Source: Micromonospora sp. M71_S20
GTDB lineage: Bacteria; Actinomycetota; Actinomycetes; Mycobacteriales; Micromonosporaceae
Assembly: GCF_003664255.1 (NCBI RefSeq)
Contig: NZ_RCCV01000001.1
Coordinates: 310,001-374,000, forward strand
DNA: 64,000 bases
Direction of reading: 5' to 3'
The translations under genes and the position numbers were made by a program. Shown here one piece after another: positions 1 to 10,953 of this stretch. The notes beneath the pieces were generated by a model that was not told the DNA's origin, did not search any database, and worked only from the letters and a program-made list of their open reading frames with translations. The number at the start of each line of letters is the position of its first letter. Position 1 is the stretch's first letter.

Positions 1-1061
1 ACGCTTACCGCAGCGGCTGGATCTCCTCGCAGGGCCCCTACCTCAGCCGCTTCGAGGAACTCTTCGCCGCCCGCTGCGCGGCGGGGACGGCCGTCGCCAC
101 CGGCAACGGCACGGTGGCCCTGCACCTGGTGCTGGCAGCGGCGGGTATCGGCCCTGGGGACGAGGTGATCGTCCCCGCGCTGACCTACGTGGCCACCGCC
201 AACGCGGTGACCTACTGCGGCGCTCAGCCGGTGTTCGCCGACGTGACACCCCAGAGCTGGTGCATCGACCCGGAGCAGGTCTCGGCCCTCGTAGGGCCAC
301 GAACCAGGGCGGTGGTGGCCGTGGACCTGTACGGTCATCCGGCCGACTACGCCGCGCTGCGGGGACTCTGCCAGCGGCACGGGCTGCTCCTCGTCGCCGA
401 TGCGGCGGAGTCCTTCGGCGCCCAGCTACACGGCCGCCCCACGGGCGACCTGGCCGACGCCACCACCTTCTCCTTCTTCGGCAACAAGGTCGTCACCTCC
501 GGCGAGGGCGGCTGCGTCACCACCTCCGACCCGGCCCTGGCCGACCGGATGCGGCTGCTCCGCAACCAGGGGATGGACCCGGACCGCCGCTACTACTTCC
601 CCGTCGTGGGGTACAACTACCGCCTGACCAACCTGGCCGCCGCCCTGCTCTGCGCACAGCTCGAACGCGCCGACGAGATCATCGCCCGGCGGGACGCGGT
701 CATCAACGCCTACGAGCGGGAGCTGGCCGAGCACCCCCTGCTCACCGCGCAACCCGTCCTACCCGGGGTGCGACGAGCTCCGTGGATGGCCGCGTTCCTC
801 GTCGGGCCGCCCGGGGTGGAGGGCCCGCGCGACCACTTGGCCCGCGCACTGGACCTGCGCGGCGTGGACACCCGCCCGTTCTTCGTGCCCCTGCCGCACC
901 TGCCCCCATACTCGGGGTCCCGCGGCGACCACCCGGTCACGCTCGACCTGGCCCGGCGCGGGATCAACCTGCCCACGTACGCGGACCTCACCGACGTGGA
1001 CGTGAAGACGATCGTCGATCGGGTCCGCGCCGCACTGTCAGGTCTCACGAGTCGCCAGTGA
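1..1061 (+). CDS. DegT/DnrJ/EryC1/StrS sugar aminotransferase, 5' end outside window
   Basis: PLP-dependent aminotransferase of the family that aminates nucleotide-linked keto-sugars (perosamine-synthase-like). The frame is open from base 3 with no stop, and the residues before the first in-frame start at 114 (SGWISSQGPY, then GNGTVALHL) are the normal family N-terminus, so the gene starts upstream of the window. Family landmarks follow: GDEVIVPALTYVATANAV, DAAESFGA, and the PLP lysine in FFGNKVVTSGEGG (lysine codon 486-488). The C-terminal RGINLPTY segment is also typical. It points toward the minus-strand flippase gene and their 3' ends overlap by 17 bp. The context of Wzx-, Wzy- and CapK-like genes suggests it supplies an amino sugar for a surface polysaccharide. 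The exact substrate cannot be read from sequence. Confidence 0.9.
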   Translation, partial: AYRSGWISSQGPYLSRFEELFAARCAAGTAVATGNGTVALHLVLAAAGIGPGDEVIVPALTYVATANAVTYCGAQPVFADVTPQSWCIDPEQVSALVGPRTRAVVAVDLYGHPADYAALRGLCQRHGLLLVADAAESFGAQLHGRPTGDLADATTFSFFGNKVVTSGEGGCVTTSDPALADRMRLLRNQGMDPDRRYYFPVVGYNYRLTNLAAALLCAQLERADEIIARRDAVINAYERELAEHPLLTAQPVLPGVRRAPWMAAFLVGPPGVEGPRDHLARALDLRGVDTRPFFVPLPHLPPYSGSRGDHPVTLDLARRGINLPTYADLTDVDVKTIVDRVRAALSGLTSRQ

Positions 1062-2370
1062 CCCTTGCCGCCGACATCGCCGGCGCGCCGCCGCCCCCCG
1101 CACGGATGCCCGACCGGTCGGCCTGGCGTCCGTCCACGCGCAGCAGGTCCAGGTAGCTGACCCACCAGGTGACCATGCTCAGCAATCCCATCAGAGCCAG
1201 GGCAACCGCCGCCCCGGTCGCGCCGCGCAGCATGGCTCCCACCGTCACGGCCGGAATCCGTACGGCCCCCAGGGCCGCCCCGATCAGCAGCGTCCGCCGA
1301 GCCGCGCCCTCCACCCGGTGCCCCGCGAAAGCCACCATCGCCGCCCCGGCCGCGATCACCTCCACCGCGAGCAGCGCCAGCAGTTCCTCCGCGTGCCGCC
1401 AGTTGTCGCCGAGCACCGTCCGGCCGACGTCGTCGGGCAGCAGCAGTGCCACCAAGCCGGCCGGGGCGGTCACGGCCAGCAACGCGACGGCGGCCCATAC
1501 AGCACTCCGTCGCCGGATCGACGCGCTGGTAGCCCGCGCGGCGGCCAGCCGGGGAAGGACCAGTGCGGTGGCGCTTCCCACCAGGAGGGCGGCCGGGCCG
1601 AGAAGCGTCCGTCCGGCGCCGAGCGCGCCGACCACCGCCACGCCCACGACAACGGCCACGGCGGTCAGCGCAAGTTGCGCCGATCCCGCGGTGACCAGGA
1701 ACTGCAGCCCGTAGCTGACCGACGCACGGGTGCCGGGGCGGTCGAGTCGCCACGCCGGGCGGACGGTGTCTCCGACGAGTAGCGCTGTGGCGTAGCCCGA
1801 CAGCGCTCCCGCGCCCGCCCACACCGCGTACACGGTGACCGGGTCGAGCACACCGACCAGACCCAGCACCGCGGCCAGGGCGGTCACCCCGGTCCACGCG
1901 GCCTCACGCTGGCAGGGCGGGCGCGGGTGGTCGAGCCCCACCCCGACGACGCGACAGTGCTCGTGCAGCAACAGGCCCGGCAATGCCACGGCGGTGAGGA
2001 CCAGGTACCCGGACCCGTCGAGGAGCCCTCCGATGAGCACCGGCACAGCGCAGCCGACGCCCACGAGGACCACCCGCGATGAAGCGTCGGCCGCGCCGAC
2101 GGATGCGGCCAGGACCGCGTCCGTCACCATGGCCCGACACAGGCCGGTGGCCAGCACGTAGAGCGAGAAGGCCAGGGCGAACCGACCGAGGTCGTCGATC
2201 GGCGCCAGTCGGGCGATGGTGAGGGACAGCAGCAGGTTGCCGACGCTGGACAGGGCTGCCGCCAGGACCGCCCACGGGGCCCGGCCGAGGGACGGCGCAC
2301 GGACGGCGATCCGCACCCGCCGCGCCAGCCTGCGGCATCGGGACGCCGTCTCGAAAGGAGAGCCGCTCAT
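1045..2370 (-). CDS. Wzx-like polysaccharide flippase / multi-pass membrane protein
   Basis: About 441 residues, dominated by alternating hydrophobic helices (roughly 12-14), with a basic N-terminus. The opening pattern after it (VLAAALSSVGNLLLSLTIARL, then a FALAFSLYVLATGL helix) resembles polysaccharide-biosynthesis flippases of the MOP/Wzx group, which move lipid-linked oligosaccharide units across the membrane. The ATG at 2370 overlaps the stop of the upstream polymerase gene (ATGA), implying translational coupling. A GTG at 2385 is the alternative and neither has a well-spaced ribosome site. It is the last gene of a three-gene minus-strand operon, and its 3' end overlaps the convergent aminotransferase. 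The flippase role rests on topology and neighbours, so family assignment is moderate. Confidence 0.7.
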   Translation of the reverse strand: MSGSPFETASRCRRLARRVRIAVRAPSLGRAPWAVLAAALSSVGNLLLSLTIARLAPIDDLGRFALAFSLYVLATGLCRAMVTDAVLAASVGAADASSRVVLVGVGCAVPVLIGGLLDGSGYLVLTAVALPGLLLHEHCRVVGVGLDHPRPPCQREAAWTGVTALAAVLGLVGVLDPVTVYAVWAGAGALSGYATALLVGDTVRPAWRLDRPGTRASVSYGLQFLVTAGSAQLALTAVAVVVGVAVVGALGAGRTLLGPAALLVGSATALVLPRLAAARATSASIRRRSAVWAAVALLAVTAPAGLVALLLPDDVGRTVLGDNWRHAEELLALLAVEVIAAGAAMVAFAGHRVEGAARRTLLIGAALGAVRIPAVTVGAMLRGATGAAVALALMGLLSMVTWWVSYLDLLRVDGRQADRSGIRAGGGGAPAMSAARVTGDS

Positions 2371-3704
2371 CTCCCGTTGAAGCACGGCTCCGCGGGCTTC
2401 AACAAGCCGAGCGGGCGCCGGGGGCCGGCCTCCGCGGCATGCCGGCCTCGTGCGCGACCGCGGGTGTATCGCAGCAGCAGGAGGACCGGCAGCGCGGCGA
2501 CGGTGTGCTGGAGGAAGCCGATCATCGAATCGGGATGGCTGCTCGACCAGAGCAACGGACCCGCCAGCACGAAGCAGAACAGGCTCAACCGCGCCGGGCC
2601 AGGCGACCCCTTTGCCCGCAGCAGCAGGATCGCCACCAGTGTCCAGCCGGCGTAGTAGAGCGGTACGCCGAGCCAGCCGTCGAGGAAGTAGACGTTGCCC
2701 AGGGCGAGGAAGCTGTACGCCGACGTGGCCGAGCCGCCCAGGTACAGGTTGATCTGCATTCCGGTGGAGAGGGGCGGCCGGTCGGGGTCCAGCAACCGCG
2801 GCACCAGGCCGTACCGGGCGTACTCGGTGATTCCCGGCTGTCCGACGTCGACGGGCACGTCGTGTCGGGCGGCCTCGGCGAGCTGGAGGTCGAGCCGGAG
2901 CCGGTCAACGGCGCTGATGTCGGCGGCCACGCTCACGCCGCCCTCCATCCGCATCTCGTTGCGGAGGGCGAACAAGGTGGGCCAGGCGACGAGGAGCACG
3001 ACGCCGACGACGATCACCTCCCGCGCCCGGAGCAGCCCGCACACCGCTCCGGCACCCGCCACAAAGGACAGGTAGCCGAAGGCGGGGGAGGTGATGCCCG
3101 TAAGGCCAACGGTCACGACCTGCCCGGCGACGAGGAAGCCGACCCAGCAGAGCGCCCGCCACCGGGTCGCGTGACCGCCGAGGAAGCTCGCGATCAGCAG
3201 GGCGAGAGCCAGATAGGACCAGCCCGCCGCGAGCGACGTGAACCGGGCGATCGGTGACGTCGCCTCGGCGGTCACCTGGGCGAAGATCGTGCCATGGCCG
3301 GCCTGGGCCCCGGTGACCGCGGCGACGACGCTGACGACCGCGACCACCCGGGCGGCCAGGTAGACGTGACGGTAGGACGCGTTGACGGCACCGATGCCGG
3401 GTCGCCATCTCGGGCGCCCACGAACCAGGTGGGCCGCCGTTTCGACGACCAGAGTGCCGATCAGCGCGGTGCCCAACAGGCGCAGCAGGAATGCGGTGTC
3501 GGGATTGGCGTACAGCACCGACAGCGGGACGATGAGCAGGGCGTAGGGCGCCAGCACCACCACAGTTACGGGGTAGCGTCGTACGATCCACAGCGTCCTT
3601 CGGCCCTGGTCGGCTGAGGCGGCCGTCCTGCCGGCGGCCGGACGGCCGGACCGCCCTGCGAGGGCGCGGACTGGGTCGGCTGGGGCTGTCGGCACCATGG
3701 TCAC
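2367..3704 (-). CDS. Wzy-like O-antigen/oligosaccharide polymerase
   Basis: About 445 residues with around ten hydrophobic segments and a long non-membrane loop near residues 260-340 (containing MRMEGGVSVAADISAVDRL), the usual layout of Wzy-type polymerases that link repeat units on the outer face of the membrane. Wzy proteins share little sequence, so this call uses topology and position between CapK-like and Wzx-like genes. The frame is open to a TTG at 3749, which would overlap the upstream gene by 8 bp. I chose GTG at 3704 because a strong AGGAGG lies 5 bases before it; an ATG two codons further on (3698) is also possible. Its stop overlaps the start of the flippase gene. Confidence 0.65.
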   Translation of the reverse strand: MTMVPTAPADPVRALAGRSGRPAAGRTAASADQGRRTLWIVRRYPVTVVVLAPYALLIVPLSVLYANPDTAFLLRLLGTALIGTLVVETAAHLVRGRPRWRPGIGAVNASYRHVYLAARVVAVVSVVAAVTGAQAGHGTIFAQVTAEATSPIARFTSLAAGWSYLALALLIASFLGGHATRWRALCWVGFLVAGQVVTVGLTGITSPAFGYLSFVAGAGAVCGLLRAREVIVVGVVLLVAWPTLFALRNEMRMEGGVSVAADISAVDRLRLDLQLAEAARHDVPVDVGQPGITEYARYGLVPRLLDPDRPPLSTGMQINLYLGGSATSAYSFLALGNVYFLDGWLGVPLYYAGWTLVAILLLRAKGSPGPARLSLFCFVLAGPLLWSSSHPDSMIGFLQHTVAALPVLLLLRYTRGRARGRHAAEAGPRRPLGLLKPAEPCFNGR

Positions 3705-3741
3705 ACGAGCCTCCTGGCCTCGGGATGCGTGCTTCACCGGC

Positions 3742-5169
3742 TCACGCAACGAAGAGGGCGTGCTTGCCCGCGGTCGTCCGCGCCGGTTCGCTGATCTGGG
3801 TGAAGTTGACGGAACTCGGCACGAACTCCGGGTGGTCCCGACTCAGTTCGCGAGCGAAGTACCTGGCGACGTCCGTCAGGTCGAGTTGCCGGGTGGCCTC
3901 CACGTAGATCCGCAGGTCCTCCGGGCTCACCTGTCGGAACTGAACGCCGACGATGTCCGGGTACGACTTGAGGATGTGCACGGGGAGGATCGCGGAGAGG
4001 TCGAGGACTCCCCTGGCGGCGGCGACCTGGACCACGTCCTGCCGCCGGCCGAGCACTGCGTGGAACGCCAAGACATTGCCGTCGATCATGTCGCTGGGCA
4101 CGACACGGTCGCCGACGGCGTAGTGCACCAGCGGAAACAGACGCGGGTTCAGGGTCGTGACCTGCAGTTCGCCGTCGTCGTCCACCAGACAGGTGAAGCT
4201 GTCCCAGAACACCCTGATGTCTCTCGTGTACCGGCGCGACATCGCCAGAACGCCGGTCTCGGCCGAGCCGTACTCGATCACGGCGGGTGCCCGGAACACC
4301 CGCTCCACGAGGGCGATGTCGGCGTCGCTCGCGGTTTCGGCGCACAGCACGACGGCCCGCAGCCGGCGCGGCCGCCGCCCCAGGTCCAACCGGTTGCTCT
4401 CGATGTACCGCGCCAGCTTGAACACGGCGGAGGTGTAGCCCTCCAGGGAGATCGGATCGTGGCTGCGCAACGCCGTGTAGTGCGCAAGCAGGGACGGCTC
4501 GCTGAGGTCGTACGCGTTGAGCCGGGTGATGTTCATGACCGCGTCGGCAACTCGCCGACGCGCCTGGGCGACCCGGCCGCGCGGCCCGCTGCCGAACAGG
4601 TGGGCGTGGCCCCAGAGCAGAAGGCTCGGGTCGGTGGGCCGAATGCCCGCCCAGTGGCGGCCAAGGTATGCGTCGACCCACCTGTGGCCCGCCTCGTCGG
4701 CGCCGCGCGGGTATCGGGTGGGCTGGCCGGTGCTGCCGCCGGTGGTGTACGCATCGACGATCCTTCCGCCCTGGAAGATCTCGTCCTGCCGGGCGATGAG
4801 GATCTCCTTGGTCAGCGGCGGGAACGATCGCAGCGCGGACGGCCGGTCGATCCGTTCCGGCAGACCGTGCTCCCGACGCCAGGCCCGATAGAAGGGCACC
4901 TCGGCGAGGCAGTATGCCCACGTCTGGTTGAACCGGCGCACCTGCTGCCGCTCGATCCAGGCCCGGTCAGGGCGCTGCGAGTAGCGGGTGATGGCGCGCT
5001 TCAGCCGCCGGTGTCGCGTGCGCAGCAGGACGCGGCCCGGCTGTGACCGACCCACCGGTGGCGCCGCCACCCGCCAGCTCCCCCGCGACCCACTAACCAG
5101 GTCTTCCAGTTCGGGCCGGACCCCGCCCTCCCGCACCGCCGCACCGTCCCTCACCGCTTGCACGTTCAC
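3742..5169 (-). CDS. CapK/PaaK-like adenylate-forming enzyme
   Basis: 475 residues. The glycine/threonine loop TTGGSTGQPTRYPRG (about residues 140-154) is the ATP-binding P-loop of phenylacetate-CoA ligase-like proteins, and SAETGVLA plus VGDRVVPSDM match later adenylation motifs. The N-terminal WAYCLAEVPFYRAWRREHG pattern is typical of the CapK/PaaK subgroup found in capsule and O-antigen clusters, as opposed to true catabolic PaaK. A role activating an acyl or amino-acid substituent for the polysaccharide is plausible but not demonstrated. First gene of the minus-strand operon. The chosen GTG at 5169 has no clear ribosome site and a GTG at 5163 is an alternative. An 11-bp-armed palindrome lies about 50 bp upstream. 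Confidence 0.75.
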   Translation of the reverse strand: MNVQAVRDGAAVREGGVRPELEDLVSGSRGSWRVAAPPVGRSQPGRVLLRTRHRRLKRAITRYSQRPDRAWIERQQVRRFNQTWAYCLAEVPFYRAWRREHGLPERIDRPSALRSFPPLTKEILIARQDEIFQGGRIVDAYTTGGSTGQPTRYPRGADEAGHRWVDAYLGRHWAGIRPTDPSLLLWGHAHLFGSGPRGRVAQARRRVADAVMNITRLNAYDLSEPSLLAHYTALRSHDPISLEGYTSAVFKLARYIESNRLDLGRRPRRLRAVVLCAETASDADIALVERVFRAPAVIEYGSAETGVLAMSRRYTRDIRVFWDSFTCLVDDDGELQVTTLNPRLFPLVHYAVGDRVVPSDMIDGNVLAFHAVLGRRQDVVQVAAARGVLDLSAILPVHILKSYPDIVGVQFRQVSPEDLRIYVEATRQLDLTDVARYFARELSRDHPEFVPSSVNFTQISEPARTTAGKHALFVA

Positions 5170-5217
5170 CTGCTGTCGAACGAGCCCTGCGAGGGGAGGA
5201 AACGCCTCTCCTCGAAA

Positions 5218-5247
5218 TTTGCCTGATCGAGTGCAGGATCAGACAAA
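5218..5247. promoter_or_regulatory. Palindrome upstream of the capK-wzy-wzx-like operon (candidate operator)
   Basis: Arms TTTGCCTGATC and GATCAGACAAA are inverted repeats with one mismatch, separated by 8 bp. The element lies 49-78 bp before the start of the minus-strand ligase gene and about 150 bp before nadK, inside the only non-coding gap here (5170-5399). A second short stem (5191-5213, 9-bp arms with one mismatch) lies between it and the ligase start. The palindrome is shaped like a dimeric repressor site. No cognate regulator is adjacent. Confidence 0.45.
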
Positions 5248-5399
5248 CAGCCCAAAGGGTATCGGTGGCCCTTCGAAGAGCGGTCGGTTGTGAACCGGCC
5301 GCGCCGGCAGCCGACGCACGGCGTGCTGGCGGTGCCCGGCCGCCGCTCCACCTTCCGGTACGCCCGTCCCGGGGCCCGGGAATGTGATGAGCTGTAGGC

Positions 5400-6329
5400 A
5401 TGGACCGGAGCCGGCTCGGGCTGGTGCTGCATCCCACCCGGGACGTCTCCGCGGTGGTCGACACCATCGTGGCCTGGGCTGCCCGGCACCAGATCTCCCT
5501 GGCCGTACGCGTGGAGGACCGGCACCGCGTGCCGGCCACGGTCGAGCCGCTGCCGGTGGGCGAGGTGGCCGTCCGGTCGGACGCGCTGATCGCCATCGGC
5601 GGCGACGGGACGATGCTCGGCGCGTTGCGGTCGGCCGTGCACGATCCGAAGCCGGTGCTCGGCGTGCACGTCGGCAAGGTCGGCTTCCTCGTCGAGGTGG
5701 AGCCACCGGAGTTGCCGACGGCCCTGGACCGGCTGGTGGCGCACGACTTCACGGTGGAGAGCCACAGCTGCCTGGCCTGTGACGTCTGCGGCGACGACCT
5801 CGTCGCGTTCAACGACATCGCGCTGATCCGCCAGCCCGGTTCCGGCTTCGTCAGCGCCTCCCTCGCCGTCGACGGGCAGCAGTACGGGTACTACCGCTGC
5901 GACGCGCTGGTGGTCAGCACCCCGACCGGCTCGACCGCCTACAGCTACGCCGCCGGCGGCCCGCTCGTCTCGCCGGCCACCGAGGCGGTGGTGGTGACCC
6001 CGTCCGCCCCGATGGCCGGCATCTCCCGTGCGCTGGTGCTCTCCCCCCACGAGACGGTCCGCCTGCAACTGCGCGAGGGCTCCGGCCCGGTCGCGGTGGA
6101 GGTGGACGGCCTGGTCATCCGGGACGCCGCGACGGAGGGCGTCGTGCAGATCCGCTACCGGCACGACGCCGGCCTGGTGGTCCGCCTGGACCCGCGCCGC
6201 TACCAGGAACGCAACCAGCTGAAGCTGAGCCTGCTGGACCTGCCGCTGCTTCCCGAACAGCTCCGCGAGCTGCTGCCGGAGGGCCTGCGGGAGAGGTTCA
6301 ACCGCCGCGAGCTACCCCCGCCGCGCTGA
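5400..6329 (+). CDS. nadK: NAD kinase
   Basis: 309 residues. Phosphorylates NAD to NADP in the cytosol, using ATP or polyphosphate in actinobacteria. The diagnostic GGDGT motif is at residues 67-71 (IAIGGDGTML). The second family block (STPTGSTAYSYAAGGPLVSP) and the C-terminal VEVDG segment are also present, and length is normal. Divergent from the polysaccharide operon with about 230 bp between them, and convergent with pgm 38 bp downstream. The ATG at 5400 lacks an obvious ribosome site. Nothing unusual in the protein. Confidence 0.95.
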   Translation: MDRSRLGLVLHPTRDVSAVVDTIVAWAARHQISLAVRVEDRHRVPATVEPLPVGEVAVRSDALIAIGGDGTMLGALRSAVHDPKPVLGVHVGKVGFLVEVEPPELPTALDRLVAHDFTVESHSCLACDVCGDDLVAFNDIALIRQPGSGFVSASLAVDGQQYGYYRCDALVVSTPTGSTAYSYAAGGPLVSPATEAVVVTPSAPMAGISRALVLSPHETVRLQLREGSGPVAVEVDGLVIRDAATEGVVQIRYRHDAGLVVRLDPRRYQERNQLKLSLLDLPLLPEQLRELLPEGLRERFNRRELPPPR

Positions 6330-6366
6330 CCCGCCGACCGGCACCGGTGGGAGGCGAGCCGGGTGC

Positions 6367-8009
<1,643 letters not shown>

Positions 8010-8013
<4 letters not shown>

Positions 8014-9242
8014 GGTTCCACCTTCTGTCCCTTGCCGATCACCACGATGCCGTTGTCGGAGACGGTGTAGCGCTGCCGGTCCTTCTCCAGGTCGACGCCG
8101 ATCTCCGCGCCCTCGGGCACGACCACGTTCTTGTCGAGGATGGCCCGGCGTACGACCGCGTGCCGGCCGATGTCGACCCCCTCCATCAGCACCGCGCCGT
8201 CCACGTGCGCCCAGGAGTGCACCTTCACCTTGGGCGAGACGACCGAGTTCTCCACCAGCGAGCCGGAGATCACCGCGCCGGGCGAGACCATCGAGGCGAC
8301 CGCCCGGCCGACCCGCTCGCCCCACTGGTGCACGAACTTGGCCGGCGGGTAGGTCAGCTGCCCGGTGTAGATGGGCCACTCGAAGTTGTAGAGGTTGAAC
8401 ACCGGGTGCACGTTGATCAGGTCCATGTGGGCGTCGTAGAAGGAGTCGAGCGTCCCCACGTCGCGCCAGTAGCCGCGGTCCCGGTCGGTGCTGCCGGGCA
8501 CCTCGTTGTCGCGGAAGTCGTAGACGTTGGCCTCGCCGCGCTCGACGAGCATCGGAATGATGCTGCCGCCCATGTCGTGCTTGCTGGTCTTGTCCTCCGC
8601 GTCGCGCTCGACCGCCTCGCAGAGCGCCTTGGTGCTGAACACGTAGTTGCCCATCGAGGCGTAGATCTGGTCGGGCGCGTCGGGCAGGCCGACCGCGTCG
8701 GTGGGCTTCTCGCGGAACGCGCGGATCCGCCGGCCGTCCTCGCCGACCTCGATGACGCCGAACTGGTCGGCCATCGACAGCGGCTGCCGGATGCCGGCCA
8801 CGGTGACGCCGGCGCCGGAGGCGATGTGGTCCTCCACCATCTGCCGCGGGTCCATCCGGTAGATGTGGTCGGCGCCGAAGACGATCACGTGGTCGGGCTG
8901 CTCGTCGTGGATGAGGTTGAAGCTCTGGTAGATCGCGTCGGCGGAGCCGGCGAACCACCACGGGCCGCGGCGCTGCTGCGCCGGCACGGGGGTGACGTAG
9001 TTGCCGAGCAGGGTCGACATCCGCCACGTCTTGGTGATGTGCCGGTCCAGCGAGTGGGACTTGTACTGGGTCAGCACGACGATCTTGAGATAGCCGGCGT
9101 TCGCCAGGTTGGACAGGACGAAGTCGACCATGCGGTACATCCCGCCGAACGGGACGGCCGGCTTGGCCCGGTCCGTGGTGAGCGGCATGAGGCGCTTGCC
9201 TTCTCCGCCGGCCAGGACGATCGCGAGCACCTTGGCAGCCAT
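8010..9242 (-). CDS. glgC: Glucose-1-phosphate adenylyltransferase (ADP-glucose pyrophosphorylase)
   Basis: 410 residues. Makes ADP-glucose from ATP and glucose-1-phosphate, the committed step of bacterial glycogen synthesis. The N-terminal nucleotidyltransferase signature is [25 protein letters not shown] with the metal/nucleotide region [11 protein letters not shown]. The C-terminal third is a left-handed beta-helix (repeats around [20 protein letters not shown]). Arg/Lys residues near the N-terminus are the known allosteric region of the family. Divergent from glgM with 94 bp between starts, and coupled to pgm downstream. In GlgE-pathway bacteria ADP-glucose is used by GlgM to make maltose-1-phosphate. 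Confidence 0.97.
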
Positions 9243-9323
9243 GTCCAGACGCTATCCACCCCGCCGTCACTTCACCACTCGTACGGCACAGTTCCACAGC
9301 CGGTGCGGCGGCGCGTTCTGCAC

Positions 9324-9329
9324 TAGGGT
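9324..9329 (+). promoter_or_regulatory. -10 box (TAGGGT) for a leaderless glgM transcript
   Basis: TAGGGT fits the actinobacterial TAnnnT -10 consensus and ends 7 bases before the glgM ATG, the distance at which transcription would begin on the start codon. No Shine-Dalgarno sequence is visible there. The -35 position has no clear match. Confidence 0.5.
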
Positions 9330-9336
9330 GCCGTTC

Positions 9337-10539
9337 ATGAACGACTCCGCCGGGCTGCGCGTCGACCTGCTGACCCGTGAGTACCCGCCCGAGGTGTACG
9401 GCGGCGCCGGTGTGCACGTCGAGTACCTGGCCCGGGAGCTGCGCCGGCTCGCCGACGTGCGGGTGCACTGCTTCGGCGCGCCGCGCACCGAGGCGGGTGT
9501 CACCGCGTACGCCGAACCGGCGGGCCTGACCGGCGCGAACGCCGCGCTGCGGACGATGGGCGTGGACCTGGAGATGGCGGCGGCGTGCGCCGGCACCGAC
9601 GTGGTGCACAGCCACACCTGGTACGCCAACCTGGCGGGGCACGCCGCGAAGCTGCTGCACGGCGTGCCGCACGTGGTGACCGCGCACAGCCTGGAGCCGC
9701 TGCGGCCGTGGAAGGCCGAGCAGCTCGGCGGCGGCTACGCGCTCTCCTCCTGGTGCGAGCGCACGGCGTTCGAGGCGGCCGACGCGGTCGTCGCGGTCAG
9801 CGAGGGGATGCGGCGCGACGTGCTGACCGCCTACCCGGCGGTGCACCCGGACAGGGTCCGGGTGGTGCACAACGGCATCGACACGGCGCAGTACGCCCCG
9901 GACCACGGCACGGACGTGGTGGACCGGCTCGGCATCGACCCGGCCCGGCCGAGCGTCGTGTACGTGGGGCGGATCACCCGGCAGAAGGGGCTGCCCTACC
10001 TGCTGCGCGCGGCGCGCGACCTGCCGGCGGACACCCAGCTGGTGCTGCTCGCCGGCGCACCGGACACCCCGGAGATCGCCGCCGAGGTGGAGGGCCTGGT
10101 GGGCGAGCTGCGGGCGAACCGGTCGGGCGTGGTGTGGGTGGCCGAGATGCTGCCGAAGCACGAGGTGATCCAGGTGCTCACCCACGCCACGGTCTTCGTC
10201 TGCCCCTCCGTCTACGAGCCGATGGGCATCGTCAACCTGGAGGCGATGGCCTGCGAGACGGCGGTGGTGGCCACCGCCACCGGCGGCATCCCCGAGGTGG
10301 TCGCCGACGGGGAGACCGGGCTGCTGGTCCCCATCGAGCAGGCCACCGACGGCTCCGGCAGGCCGCTGGACCCGGACCGCTTCGTGGCCAACCTGGCGGC
10401 GGCGATGAACGAGATGCTCGCCGACCCGGTGAAGACCGCCGACTTCGGCCGGGCCGGGCGGCGGCGCGCCGTCGAACACTTCTCCTGGGACGCCATCGCC
10501 GCCCGCACTCTCGAGCTCTACCGCTCGCTGCTGGTGTAG
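9337..10539 (+). CDS. glgM: ADP-glucose-dependent GT4, maltose-1-phosphate synthase / actinobacterial glycogen synthase
   Basis: 400 residues, GT-B fold of family GT4. The N-terminal acceptor region has the [23 protein letters not shown] motif region. The C-terminal E-x7-E donor-phosphate site sits in [13 protein letters not shown]. This is the actinobacterial type long annotated as glycogen synthase (glgA); characterised mycobacterial members transfer glucose from ADP-glucose to glucose-1-phosphate to give maltose-1-phosphate. The glgE-glgB operon 2.5 kb downstream in the same window supports that role. I chose the ATG at 9337 because homology begins there and a TAnnnT box ends 7 bp upstream. 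The longer open frame upstream would run into the divergent glgC. Confidence 0.93.
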   Translation: MNDSAGLRVDLLTREYPPEVYGGAGVHVEYLARELRRLADVRVHCFGAPRTEAGVTAYAEPAGLTGANAALRTMGVDLEMAAACAGTDVVHSHTWYANLAGHAAKLLHGVPHVVTAHSLEPLRPWKAEQLGGGYALSSWCERTAFEAADAVVAVSEGMRRDVLTAYPAVHPDRVRVVHNGIDTAQYAPDHGTDVVDRLGIDPARPSVVYVGRITRQKGLPYLLRAARDLPADTQLVLLAGAPDTPEIAAEVEGLVGELRANRSGVVWVAEMLPKHEVIQVLTHATVFVCPSVYEPMGIVNLEAMACETAVVATATGGIPEVVADGETGLLVPIEQATDGSGRPLDPDRFVANLAAAMNEMLADPVKTADFGRAGRRRAVEHFSWDAIAARTLELYRSLLV

Positions 10540-10636
10540 GGAAGGGCGCACCGGTGCGTGCCCAGGTCAGGTGACGTGGAAGGTGGTTCGTGCAAGGCGT
10601 CGGCCGGCGGACCGCGGTGCCAGCGCGCGGAGACGC

Positions 10637-10885
10637 TCACTCCCCACGTAGCAGCTCCATCAGCTCGTCGGTGGACATTCCGCTGGTCTGCTTCGCACCG
10701 CCGCGACCGCGCATGTGCCGGACCAGGCGCTGACCCCTGGTCTCCGCGCCACTCACCCGGACGATCCGCAGCGCACCGCCCTCCTCCACGACGTCGACCT
10801 CGTCGACCTCGTCGCCCTCGTGCAGCCCGTGTCGGGCCCGCAACGCGGCCGGGATCGTGACCTGGCCCTTGCTGTTGAGTTTCAT
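10637..10885 (-). CDS. AbrB/MazE/SpoVT-fold DNA-binding protein (antitoxin-like)
   Basis: 82 residues. The N-terminal swapped-hairpin signature MKLNSKGQVTIPAALRARHGL followed by GDEVDEVDVVEEGG is that of AbrB/MazE transition-state or antitoxin proteins. The C-terminus (MSTDELMELLRGE) looks like the short partner-binding tail of VapB-type antitoxins. The ATG at 10885 has an AG-rich ribosome site (AGAGGGGGG) just upstream. No PIN or MazF toxin gene follows: the next 97 bases run to the end of glgM and contain no credible gene. It is therefore an orphan antitoxin or a stand-alone regulator. It is transcribed toward glgM. Confidence 0.8.
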   Translation of the reverse strand: MKLNSKGQVTIPAALRARHGLHEGDEVDEVDVVEEGGALRIVRVSGAETRGQRLVRHMRGRGGAKQTSGMSTDELMELLRGE

Positions 10886-10953
10886 GACGCCCCCCTCTAC
10901 CAGGTAATACAACCGATACGTGTCGGGGGTTTCGGGCAGGCCACGAGGCAGCC

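Noticed and set aside
114..1061. Treating the first aminotransferase as starting at the ATG at 114
   Set aside because: In-frame residues before 114 are conserved family sequence (GNGTVALHL region), so the true start is outside the window.
8014..10551. Very long open frame upstream of pgm on the minus strand
   Set aside because: It is antisense to glgC and glgM frames, shows Arg/Gly/His-rich shadow composition and no family motifs. pgm homology begins at 8013.
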